In this document: piece after piece, positions 1 to 12,000 of the stretch | Layout of the letters: every line of letters begins with the position of its first letter | Position numbering within the stretch: position 1 is the first letter of the stretch | NCBI GenBank assembly: GCA_030268105.1 | Contig: BSDZ01000094.1 | Coordinates: 4,126,501-4,190,500, forward strand | Reading direction: 5' to 3' | Length of the DNA stretch: 64,000 bases | Source of the DNA: Volvox africanus | Taxonomy: Eukaryota > Chlorophyta > Chlorophyceae > Chlamydomonadales > Volvocaceae | Notes under the pieces: model-generated | What the model saw: only the letters and a program-made list of their open reading frames with translations | The model's database searches: none | Told to the model about the DNA's origin: nothing | Made by a program: the position numbers and the translations under genes

Positions 1-453
1 TGACAGACCTCCACCTGCCTGCCTTCCAACCACCGGATGGATGACGGCCTAATAATTGCATTTATACAAAATAATCTCCTGAATGAATATTTTACAATTC
101 TAATTCATAACCATTGATATAGAAATGGAATGGTGACGGTCAAACGCGTACGTACCATAACAAAAAATATTTCTACCCCGTTGCCGTCACGTGTAATTGA
201 GTATAATAAGCAGGAACCTTTGGATATGACCTTGGTGACTTATCTGCGAGGTTTTTAAACTGTTCAGGTCCTGCATACATGTTATGTGCTGCTTCGTCCC
301 CCCTCTCCAAGCGCGCTAGAGCTCGACAAGTACTTGTGCTCGACATCCGCTGTGTTTCTTGTTTGCTACCACATATGTGCTCATGTTGTGCAAGACTATA
401 ACACACAACACATCACGACATCATATGTTGATTAAGCCAGGCCAGACTGGAAG
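1..453. other. AT-rich flank without recognised genes
   Basis: No reading frame with recognisable protein features and no splice-like exon pattern was seen. The stretch is AT-rich and ends at the target-site duplication of the adjacent LTR-like element. Confidence 0.5.
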
Positions 454-458
454 GTTTA

Positions 459-1070
459 TGTAACAGGGCGAATGGCGCAGAAGCGCCAGAACGAGTGAAA
501 TGAATTGTCGTAATTTGGCTTTTATGACAATTACTTAATTGCGTAATAATAGATTAGTCACAACAGATCTAACGCATAGAACTTGGACAAGTCGCATGGA
601 ACCACTTGCATGCAAGCATTCGTACAACGGTGTCAGTTGCAGAATGCGCGCCAGTTTTGAACAGACATAAGGCCCCTTTACGAGCCAGACAGCGCTATTT
701 AAAGCGCCCGGATGGTTTTGACAGACACTTCCAATTACATACTTCCTTTTCTATTGTATTTATCTTACTATAATGTAAACTATAAGGAGTCACCCTTGCA
801 CCACGTGCCCTACGGCACGTGCCCATGACTCGGAGCTCGCCGTTATAGCTCACCTAACAGCTAGGCGACCCCTCTGTTACACTGGTATCGAGACCTTCAA
901 CCCTCGTTTTTCGAGCTTCCCAAGCCTAAACACCAAACCCTCCAAGGCAACACAACCCGCGCCTGCGGGTTGGCTTCGGCAATTGTGCGGGCGACTTTCT
1001 GCACCCGCTGGACCCAGCCTTCGTCGCCCTCTCAAGTCACCTTGAGGAATTTTTTAACCCCTCTGTTACA
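459..1070. mobile_element. Solo-LTR-like element with 5-bp target-site duplication
   Basis: The 612-bp segment begins TGTAACAGGG and ends CCCCTCTGTTACA, so its termini form a short inverted repeat with TG at one end and CA at the other, as in LTR retrotransposons. It is flanked on both sides by GTTTA (454-458 and 1071-1075), a 5-bp target duplication of the usual LTR size. There is a perfect hairpin near one end (TGGCGC-AGAA-GCGCCA, about 473-488), another around 801-826, and a TATA-like tract near 697. A diverged inverted copy lies at 59994-60583, which shows the sequence is a dispersed repeat. No internal gag/pol region accompanies it, so a recombined solo LTR is the simplest reading. A small non-autonomous DNA transposon with TGTAACAG inverted repeats is the main alternative. 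Orientation is unknown. Confidence 0.72.
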
Positions 1071-1075
1071 GTTTA

Positions 1076-2997
1076 CGATGGCGCATGGCGAGTACGGTGA
1101 TTAAGTAGACCTGGCAAAAGTATTACCGGGTCTTAACGTCATTCAGAAGTTTAGGGATATCGTGAACTAATATCTCAGTCACAGCATATTACAGAGCATG
1201 CGCCATAACGCGTCATGCCATGTCATATCATGTCATACTGGCAGAGATCTGATGACGAGTTTCATTTACAGCCGGATTGGAAGTTGTGCGATTACGTAGC
1301 ACCCTTAACTGAAGGACTCTAGGATCTTGGCAAAATCCCCGCTGCTGCCGATTTTGATTGGTTCCGCAAGATACAAAGTGCGTGGGTGGCGGTTTATCCT
1401 CAGGGGTGGGTTTCATCACGTTTCGAATTAAATGTCTGGAAATTCAGGGTTACTCGAAACTCCTGATGAGTGCACTGTCCAATTGTTCCTAGCTGCCTAA
1501 TCGTCCAGTACCTTCGTAAACCCCGTCGCTTGTTACTCCTTATGGTCCTAGACGGTGGCCGCAACAGTGTGTAAGGTCAACCGTAATGAAAAACTGCATA
1601 TGATTTTACCTCGAAGGGACGTGGCCTCGTGCGTGTTCAGATCAGGTTCGATCAGAGAAAGGTAGCTACGGATTGATACAGAAAGTTCCTCAAAACCTTA
1701 TCTTCCGTGGCAATTGAAAATCATGTAAATTCACTATTACTCTGGGCTACTTAGATTGAATTGACTCACTTGCGAACGGCATTTGAGGAGGGATTCTAGC
1801 CTGGTTTGGACCCGCTGAAATCCTCTAAGAAGCACGAAGGAGCCTGACGTCTCGGGAGTGCGAAGACGACACTTCCGCATTCTTCGTGTCCAGCCTGTAC
1901 ATCAATTAGAATGTAGTAAATATCTGTATTATGTACCGTGTATATTAGTCATTTCCTTGCAGTCCCCAACTATGGTCCGGCTAACTGATGCTAGTTCTGG
2001 TCAGGGATGGCCGGCAAACCTGACGCAACCGTAGAGAGCCTATCGCCTCGTGCAATTAATTTTTGTAAAGGGTCAGCGACCTTTCGGCCAGACCTATGTT
2101 GCTGGTTTACTGTTTTGTATCGGGCCCTCGCCGTCTTACATCTGTACGGCCTGAGGTGGTGGGACACCACCCTTATCTCCCATATGTCCCAGTGGTGGGA
2201 GACCAGTTCATTAGTTGCGTGTAACATTGTGAGAGTCGCTCCGCGCCTAAGTGGCCACACAGCGGCATTGCCACAAACAGCAGGTCATATACAATATTAA
2301 TTATTACAGAAATAGGATGAGAACTGTACTATATGTGAGGTAGGACTATCCTAAAGACATCGTAGGGGTAGGGAGCCTCCTTCGGCTCGCAGCACGTCAC
2401 GGCCTTATTAACTCTCGCCATACATAAGTCTGGTTCAGGCTGCATGCCTTAGAGATTTTGTCCTTAAAATAAGAAACTGTCAAGGTTTCAGGGATCGATC
2501 CGACAGGCGTCGATGACGTAAACCACCAGTACGAGGAGATGCCCGGTCAGTCAAAAGATTCCTGCTGGCCGGGACCGAAAAAAACAAATATGCGTGCAAG
2601 GCTTTAGTTACACTCTATGTCTCTTACTGGACACGTTGTGAACGTCTAAAATCCCCTTCGCTCACATTTTCTTGGACGACCACGTGTGGAACGACCTCTC
2701 CTATTGCAGATGAAATTCGCTTAAGTCATGTAGCATGTTACCCCAATGCGAAACATGAATTACATTCTGGAAGTACTGCGGCTTGAGATAACAAAGCCTA
2801 CTTACGTCCTCGTTTGACAGGCAATAGCAATGGGAGTACAGGTTTGTTCAATATTTCATCTTATTCTATTACATATCACACCATCAGTACAGCGGAAGTA
2901 AGCTGGACGCCAGGGAACAGATACAAATATCTATTCCGTCGGATAACGGCAATCGGAGGAGTGAATTTGGAAGAGTTTCAATTGAAAATCTGAGCAA
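1076..2997. other. Intergenic region upstream of the permease gene
   Basis: About 1.9 kb without convincing coding sequence: the open frames are short, lack protein-like composition and do not connect through splice sites. It should hold the promoter and 5' UTR of the permease gene, but no specific element could be identified. Confidence 0.45.
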
Positions 2998-5900
2998 ATG
3001 GCTTCAAGCGTCAGCAAAGAAAATGTCGGCACTTTTCCAGCCATAGCGGCGCTGGTAATCTTTTGTTTGGCTATCATCCTGACGATTTCCCTCGTCTTCA
3101 AGGCTGTTGTCATGAGATTTCCAGTCCCAGGTCGCCAGCCTTTTACTCTTGCTTTGAAATACTACATGGCCCCAGTTGCTGCCGTACTCGCCATGCTGGC
3201 GTGCACCTCCATGTCCATAGCAGATGTGGGCCGGGGATTGCTAGGGAACAGCCAAATTCAGCCTTACGGCATCCTTATCCTCTTTATGAGCATGGCTTAC
3301 ATTGCCGGCAGCTTGGACGCAACGGGGGTCAGTATGTGTTTTGATCCATGCAGAAAGCGTATCTGGCGGCGTAGTTGAGTCCTTACCCCAAAACTTCTGC
3401 CTGACAGGTCTTCGCTTGGTTGGCCTTAAAGTTCACCATTATGTCGGGTGGCAGAGGTCGCGTGCTGTTTCTCTTCTACTTCTTGTTGTCGAGCTTTATC
3501 ACTACGTTCACGTCTAACGACGTCTGCATGTAGGCCCGAGCGGACAGTAACGGGATCAGTCTACAAAGATTGCGTTTTCGTTCCGCTTTTTTTAGCTCTA
3601 TGCAAGTACTTATTGCCACTGTACTCCCGTTGCACTTATACTGGAAGAAGGGGTGGCGGCTGGGTTGGATTGTCGATTGGATTAGGGTATAAAGGGCTGG
3701 GGAGAAACACTTCGTAGCGCCATTATAGGCAACAACGACAGAGGGATCTGGCCTCGTTCACGTGCCTAGACAGGCCTGGCCTAGGGTGTCCGTCGCCTTA
3801 TGACTTTGGCCGGCTGCAGGCTATATTTATTCAAGTTCTGCCCTGTGTGCCTGTGGCCAAATGCAGTTTGACTTTGACACCGATCGTTTGCTACTTCGCC
3901 AAAGCAACGGGCGTGGATCCAATGCCTTTCCTCTTCGCCGAGTACGCAGCAGCAAACACTTTTGGCGCGCTCCTTTACACGGGCAACCCCACCAACATTA
4001 TCGTGGCGGATGCCTATAACATGACCTTTTTGGGTTACAGCAAGTATATGACGCTTCCAACGTTTGGTAGGTATCCGTGGAAGCATCGATTTGGCGAGCA
4101 AAATGGTGATGAGACACCACGCAGAAGCAGCAGAATCCAAACGATACTACCGGCTTACTGGGTGTCCCGATACGATTTTGCGTAGATTTTCTTCTTGAGC
4201 TGAAAGAAAGCAGCCAAAATCAGCCTGTTCCTGTCCCATAACAACAGCTGTCTCACAAGTAGAAAGTCCCTGAAGCACACAGACCTTACACCTTAAGCCT
4301 CGCCGCCTTCCTGCCTTCGCGCATCCCTGTTCCTCCAGCTGCTGGCATCGCCTGCTTTGCTATGTTGCTTCTGGAGTTCCACAAGGCCATCCCAATCTCT
4401 ATCCCTCTGCCCACCGTCGATGCGTCGCATATGCTGCGCGACAAGCTGGGCGCTGTGTTGGGCTCAGTTAACATGCTTACTTGTCTGGGCCTCCTGGCTG
4501 GGGCACCGTCACTTGGATGGGACATGTGGGCCATCACGCTTGTATGTGCGGGCATTCACTGCGTCTATAACATTTGGGCTTATAGGACATCCCTAATGCA
4601 TGTGCCTCTTGGCGAGTGCTGGACGTGCGGCTGCGCGAAGGCAGACCCAGAGACGAGCGCAGGCAACGGGGATGAGAACCCCAAGGTGGTCGGGGCCTGC
4701 AGAATGGATCCCTCGACGTCGTCGGGGTCAGGTGATGACCCGGTGTTCGTAGCTGCCGGAGAAGAAGCGGAGACAGCTGGCGTGGGGAAGGTGGGACAAC
4801 GCAGTCGTGTGAACTTATGCAGCAGCTCGCATGGCAGCAGGTTACTTGGTAGTAGCCTTACACTGTAATATGTCAGCAAACGGGCCGGGATGCACATCAG
4901 CACCAAACGATTGTCCGTGGGTTGCAAGGAAAATGCATATGGCGGCATCGTTCCACAGTCTCGGATCTAGTATATTTCGACAAGTGCCTTGGGACTTACG
5001 TATTTCCTGAACGCGTGGGGGCCTAGAATCAAGTTGAGCCCAAGTACAGAGAAGACTTTGTATGGCTACGACCGTTTTCGCTGCAGGCCACCGTACGGCA
5101 GAAGGCCGGTCTTTCCACCCAGTTCCATGGCGACCATAGCACGGCGTTTGCGGCAGAGGCCGAGGCGAACAGGGATAGCGGCAGCGTGAGCCCTGCGTTT
5201 CCATCGGTTTACGGCTGCAGCGGCGGCGGTGGCTACAGCCAGGCTGGCGAGGGTTGCAAATGCCTCTCAGAGAAGAGTGGGACTGCTGCTACTCGTAATC
5301 GCTGTTGCGTAGCCACCGGGAGCAGCCGTTGCCCGAGCAGAGTGCATGAACAAAGGTGCTCCGAAGCCGCAGTTCGTAATCGGCCGGCGGATGGGAGTAA
5401 GCTCGCCATCCCTCTGGCGGAGACTGTGATAGGGTCGGGCCATAGGACACCAGTGACCTCAGTGGTCCTGGAGGCGATCCCGCATCCAGCAGTCTCAGCG
5501 CTGCCTGTCTCAGCGCCGGTGCCAGAGCTGGCGCAAGCCGCCTCCGTTTGTGTCGGCCCGCAGCCCCTCCTTCCGCCGGTAATGACTGTGGACTCATTAC
5601 GCGGGAAGGCGCCCACCTTCTGGGGCCTCTTCTTCGACCTGCCCTGGGAGGTCGTCCCATTTGCGTTGGGCATGTTTGTCCTGGTAGAGGGCCTCTACGT
5701 ACAGGTGCGGTGCAAACAATATGGGCGGGCAGCTTAAGTACATCCGGTCGACCTCAACCATACAGCCGGATTTCATGCTGCACGCCGCCAAATCGGCAAC
5801 GCTGCAACTGCATAGTATTCCTAGTAACAAGGACTTCGGATGTTCAAATGCGAAATGCTCAATTGTTTCTAGCCGGGAATCGTTTCCATGATAGATGCAG

Positions 5901-6871
5901 CCTGTATATGAATTGCGATGCCTGGATGTCGTTCACCTGGTCGAATACGTCATTGTCGGTATTAGAGGGAAATCCGTCTGCCCTCTGACTTGTAGGGTTG
6001 GCTGAACATCTTTGGCAACGGCCTGGGCCGGGCGAGCACAGCACTGCCTGCTGCCATCTTCATCATGGGTTTCCTGTCCGTGGCACTAGCTAACACTATC
6101 AACAACCAGCCCATGACCATCTTACTTACGCGCGTGGCCCTCGATGTCAGGTGGGGATTCCATGTGCACTAGAGGGGACTGGTACGGGCGGCACTGGATG
6201 CGCAATGGGACTCCTTAGTCTATATTCTCGTCTGACATGCAAGGAAGGGTATACGTCTTGTGGACGTTGGAATCCCGTGGCAGAAGCCGACGTTACCTGG
6301 CCGTCATCGATACCTTCGCTGTATCCACCATCCCTACGAATCCATTCCGTCATTCCATCGGCCCAGGTACACAGGTCATGTTGGTCATGGCAATACCCAC
6401 AAGGCGGCGCTGTTTGCGTTGGTCCTCGGAAGGTGAGTTTGGGTGGAAATCAGGCAAAATCCAGGAGCTGAAGTCATGATCACCACTTTTCCGAGCATAT
6501 AAGGCTTACAGGACGTACACAGGAGTAAGGGATGATGATTACACAATAAACAACGGGTAGGGAGCAGTGCAACTATGGCGGTGCCCATACAGTCTTCCTG
6601 AGGAGCTAGAGCTTAAGTGTCGACGGCCAAAATGCTTTCTCCTGATGGACGTGCAACCCCTGTGTTTGCGCTCTGCAGCAACATCGGCGCAGTCGCCACG
6701 CTGATAGGTGCACTTGCCGGCATCCTCTGGTCGAACATCATGTGCATTCACGGTCTGAAAGTAACCTACACGCACTTTGCAAGGGTCTGCTGTCCGGTCG
6801 GCTTCATGACCCTGGTAGCCTCGTTGTTGGTCTTGTGGTTCGAGTTTGCCGTGTTCCCGCATACCGACTAA
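2998..6871 (+). CDS. ArsB/NhaD/citrate-type ion transporter (IT superfamily permease)
   Basis: Multi-exon membrane permease. Exon 1 (2998-3327, from ATG 2998) encodes an N-terminal membrane segment, a loop and the family-typical ILILFMSMAYIAGSLDATG. Exon 2 (about 3408-3518) carries two hydrophobic helices ending FITTFTSNDV, the conserved half-helix seen in ArsB-like permeases. Exon 3 (about 3869-4065) has LTLTPIVCYFAKATG and NTFGALLYTGNPTNIIVA. Exon 4 (about 4335 on) has three further hydrophobic stretches followed by a long Glu/Asp/Ser/Gly cytoplasmic loop. Later exons are about 5590-5704, 5996-6150 (TINNQPMTILLTR), 6367-6432 and 6679-6871, ending with NIGAVATLIGALAGILW and a stop. NxGA and NNQPMTI-type motifs are hallmarks of this family. 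The substrate (arsenite, Na+/H+, dicarboxylate or other anion) cannot be told from sequence. The exon 2/3 donor and the junctions at about 4.7-5.6 kb were not resolved. Confidence 0.85.
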
Positions 6872-9063
6872 GGGAGTTGGTCATTTATCATCGCCGGGAA
6901 GACGGCAGAACTTTGCTGCGTGGCAGCCGTCGGGTATTTGGAATGACACGAACGCGATGTTCGAGGTAGAACCGTTGCTCCGTCAATAATGTTCACATAA
7001 GCGGAAATGCCTTGATTTAAAAACTGTCTATGATACTACAAGGCGTGCGCTGGAGAGTCGGGCGAATCCTTACAAAAGCAGACGTTTGCGACGGAATGTA
7101 TGTTACATAACACTAGGCGACGTATCATCCCGTTGGCGTGCAAAATGCCTCTTTGTTCGCCGACCCGAAATGCCGAATGCCCGCGGTTTTTATGCAATTC
7201 TTATTATCGCGTATGTGTATGTTGCGTTGTCAAGTCTCGGGGCAACGTTTAGGCCCGCTCACGAACGGTTTTATTGTATGAAAGTGACGACCCGTATTGG
7301 GGTCCAGATGAGGAGTTGCAAGCTGCTGCAATGCACCAATGTGCAAACAATAGCTCGCAACGTGCCTCATCCAAGATAGGATTCGTTTTCTTTGAGTTTG
7401 ATGTCCGGTTTGACGCAGGTATGACTGGCCTCGCAGGATGATGAGTTAGTTGTGATCCAAGCAAGCTGAGCTTCGACCAGACTTTTTCATAAGGAATACA
7501 GCTTTTGCATGTTATGCACGCCCTCCAAGGTAGTGCATATGTAACCATGTGCCTGCTAAATGATATTTCAAACATCGTTGCTGGCTTCCCTCAGTCACGG
7601 CAGGGCGCAAGGGTCTGGCAATTGTTGGTCTACCTGTTTGCATAGGTTAGTGGCCGGCCTATTGACCATTACGAACGAAAATTCCCAGTGGCCCAAGTGT
7701 CGATTGATAACAGACCAAAGAATAGAGCCCACGGCGTCACAATGGGATCATATAGTTTGAAGCCAATCTGATCAAGACCTTCATGACGTGACCATGGCTG
7801 ACCTTGCCTGAGCATGCGCGAATGACTCAGCGCGTCAGGGGGTGGGCCAATCAATTCGTTGTGGCTTTCCCGGACCCTTCCCAACATAATGAGGACAATA
7901 TTGTCCGGCGTTAACAATGAAGGAGGGACAGAGGGAATGATGTAGAGAAGCGTGTCCCGCGGGCATAATACGTGGTAGTAGAGATACAGCACTTTTCTTT
8001 GAGTGCACGGAACCCGCTGAGTCGTTGGTCAACCGTCTACTGCGTCTGCCATGGTGCTCTCACGCCCGTACAAAATGTGTGAAAGGCAAGGTGGCGGATC
8101 TTAGCCCAAAGAAGTAGATTTTTCAATTTCATTTGAGGTCTGACTAAATATATACGGCCGTCGATATGTGGGCCGTGTCCTCAAAGCCCCTAAGTCCACA
8201 TAAGGCGCGACCCCAACAGCCGATCACGGCTCAAGTCATGAAGTATGATATAACGCAGTGGAACTTATCTATTCCTTACAATGATCAACGTTTAAGATAC
8301 TGATCGAGCCATAGATTCGGCGAGCAATCACTTCGAGCCTCAAAGGGTCGGCATTATTAAGGACTTGACGCCCTAAATTATGGTGCGGTTAAATTTATTC
8401 TCTGGAGAGTTTTTCATAAAGCCGTTATGAGCTTGCATCTACGCCCCCATTAAGTCGGCAGTGGACATTGCTTCTCAATACGTATACGTTGAACACAGGG
8501 TTGCGGGGCATCACGCGGTGCGATACAAGGAACTCCTCAACTTCCTTCGTGTGGCGCACCGGCCTTAGATGACCTTAACCCTACGGAACTCGCCGGATCG
8601 GATGTCACCTATAGAAAGGTTTGTGCCGGACAATCGATTGAGATTATTTATACTATATTCATCTGTTGATTTGTTGTTTACGTGATTATTTCATCGCCAT
8701 ACGTTTCGTGTACGGTGCGACTTGAGGTGGGAGAAGGGGTGCGCGGCCACGTGCGCCATATGCATGAAGGATGGCATTCATTTTTAAGCCATTAAGAGGG
8801 TCGGGATACATATGATGGCACGTGGCGTGCTTTTAATTTCGTGTATTCAAAGGCATGGCCCTTGGCCCCTCGTTGGTCCCCCAGGACCTGGATTAATCCC
8901 ATCACCTTCGGATCAGAGTTCTCAAACCCTCGCAACCCCCTGATATCTGTTGCATCAGTTAATTGCCTGGTATTGTCAAGTAATTTTTATGTAGCAGTAT
9001 CCTTTCGCTCCAGTAGTAGGGGACATAAAACCATGTGGATTATTTCGATCCATATGAAATCCC
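6872..9063. other. Intergenic region between permease and receptor gene
   Basis: About 2.2 kb with no recognisable genes. The longest open frames (about 7086-7379 and 7249-7575) have no protein-like pattern and are treated as chance. The receptor's promoter or further 5' exons may lie in the distal part. Confidence 0.45.
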
Positions 9064-12000
9064 ATGTTCCATAACGATGACAAGGGGCTGCTCCTTTTTA
9101 AAGTTTTGCACCGGAACTCCTTACATCACCAGGACACCAGCTCCTCTATATCAGATGTTCCGAAAGCGGCAGCGCCCCTGGCCAGGCTGCAGTCGTCGCC
9201 CGAATGCCCAAGCTCAGAATTCATCAACGCCGCGAAGGTAGCGGATCGTTTACCCAACGGTGGTGTTAACCTTGAGGAGCACTTCACGGAGGAACAGCTT
9301 CGTCTCTGGAACGTCACCAAACTGCTACAGCGCCTAGCTGGGACTGCGGCCCAGGATCCCTGCACTGAACTTCCAGATTCGGCTGCTGCTGGCTCGGGTG
9401 CACGTGCAGCAAGCCATTTGGTGCGCCGTTCACTATCTGGCGGAGTAGCGGGGGAGGGTGGGAAAGGAGTCGCGGCCAACTCCCACAAGAAGGTCAGCGA
9501 ATGCGCGGTGTCGCTGGAATTCTTGCTGGAGTTTGCCAGAGAGGTGAGCTTTCTTGGCGGTGGGATTAAGGGATAAATCGGAGTCATCGATTTGCATTCC
9601 GGGCCAACGTGTAATCAGAAACCGGGCAACGTGCGCTCCGGGAAATGTACGGGTCGTATGTGCGAATTCCATCGTTAATTGAATTTTTCCGATTCTCTAT
9701 TGCTTGTTGCCAGTTCGGTGTGTGATTTGAACATGGACATGGTCCTCGTGCAGGTTCCGGAAGGGTGGCGCACAGTTCGCGTGGTGCAAGAGCTTGTGCA
9801 GGGCTTCACTCAGTCCCATCAATGCCGCTTTACGGACTTAATGCCGGTCAGGTAGGGCATGGCAGGAAATAGCGTTCCTAAAGACGTCTCACGCCCTCCG
9901 GGTGGGTGGAGGCGTCGCCATAGCGGCTTGGATATCGGCCTGCACTGGGTAGCTGTTAGGTCACTCTGCTTCCGCCGGATGAAGAGCTGTGCATCATCGA
10001 ATTAGGCACACGTATAGACGGGCGTTGTGTTGCAGCTCTTTGGAACCCCACCCTCACCCCAGCGCACTTAGACCCCGGCCCTGTGCAACGCACCACCGCA
10101 GGGGCCTCTTCCGATGGGATGGCCGTTTTTGCTGTTATTTTTGCTTGCTTACGTGTGGTTGCACGTTGCAGGCATGTGAAGCGTCCCGACTACTTCATCA
10201 GCCACAAGTGGGATAGCCCTTTCCATTACCTGGTGCGCTCGGTTCGGGACTACCTCAGTGGAGCTGTACCCGGGGAGGTGTACGTGTGGCTCGACATATT
10301 TGCAGTAAATCAGGTGAGGCTTATCGTTCCCAATTGCAGCCTGGCAGTTGCTTCCGTGCGATTCGTCGCTTTTTCTTCAGGACTGGGCAAAGGTAGTTAT
10401 CTCAAGGAAGCAGCTATGCGTTCCTCATGGAGTACGTCTCAATTTATCACCCAGTTCATTTGTGCCGTAGCTAAACCTTTTTGGGTTTCTAAGCTTTCGA
10501 GCCCTGGCAACCTATTTTCAATCATCAATCGTCCCTCTGGCCACCATATCATACAGCACCCGGGCATGGGACACGACAGTGACTTGGCGGAGGCCAGCAC
10601 GGCCATTACCTGCGCCAGCGGAGGTATGTGATCTGGGTTGCTGACGAACCACGAGTCACACGGCCATCCGTGGAATCAATTTTAATGTCAGTAATCAATG
10701 CGTATGTGGCCAGCATTTAATCTTTGGTGGGCCATTTGGAAGACTAACTCAGGTTGTAGATTGCCAGGCGCAAGTAGCTATGAGCATGCTAGCCGATTAC
10801 AAGCTGAGATGCTCGGGGCTTTGGTAATACATGTAGCACTGACAACCTTAGGAGTTGTGCAGTGCTCGACCTAAAACGAGGGTTTGCGAAACAGACTTAC
10901 TTAGCGTAGTAATCGAAGCGGGCTTTTGATCTTAACTACGTACTGCGCAGGCACTTTGGTGGTTCTGGACCAGCAGGCAGGCCCGCTGGCTCGTGTGTGG
11001 TGTCTATTCGAGATTTGGATTACCGTTAGGGAGAAGGGCCTGGGCTCGCTGCACCTACTGACGTATGGTTTTACCAACAACGACATCCGGGACTGCTTCC
11101 AGGTGCGCATGCCTTGCTTCATTTGGGATTTGCACAGGAAAGAGAGAACGCTTTATTCCGGGCTATCCACTTTAGCGTGGTTGAAGCTTTCAACGCTGGG
11201 ACACGAAATGTCCGGTGTGCTCATACACTTGTTTTTACTTCTGCCGGCGTACATATGCCAGAAGACCCCGCCACTGTTGCCCAGCGTCCACTCCGGCCTT
11301 CGTGCTGATTTGATTGTCGCAGGCCATTGATGTGAGCACGGCCAAAGCCACGAATGACGATGACCGGCAGCGTATCCTTCAGTACATCGCATTGTCGTAC
11401 AAGTCCTTGCAGGAGTTCAATGAAGCGCTGAAGTTGCTCTTCCTCCTGGTAAGGCCAACGCAGGGATGGTGAAATGAGGCACTATTACTACTGATGCACA
11501 GTTAGTCGAAGACAGATCATATCTAACCAATCGCAAATGCAGCACAGCTGATGCACGGTAGTGGGTGGTCACAGAGTGGCGCCCATGTGAACAGGCTGTT
11601 TGGCTGCCTGGTCCAATCTAGTTAACCCCGATGCAACCAAAATCTGATTTTTTGCAGGATCCCTTGGATTACTCATCAGACGTCAAGGAGATGCTGCGAA
11701 GGTGTGTGCCATAGGCGTATTTGTTTCTTATATCGTTCATGTGTGGCTCGCCATAATGATATGCCGTGTACGATATAGGCATTAATCGTTGCAATTCGAC
11801 CTAATTTTTTGCGGACCCCATTAGAGTGTTTAATGCCTGCGGTTGAGTCTGAATACATACAAACATAAATCGGTGTTTTCGATGCGTGATTTGACAAGCT
11901 GACCCTCTCCCTCCCTGTCATGTTCCGTGGTCGTGTTGTCTGCGCGCATCGCAGCATCTCCTACTCGGCCGGGGGCATTACCCGCAACACTACCGAGCCC

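Noticed and set aside
10381..10392. A 12-nt micro-exon (DWAK) in the TIR-like domain
   Set aside because: Splice-like on both sides, but the exon at 10557 joins in phase directly to FAVNQ to give AVNQHPG, so the micro-exon is unnecessary.
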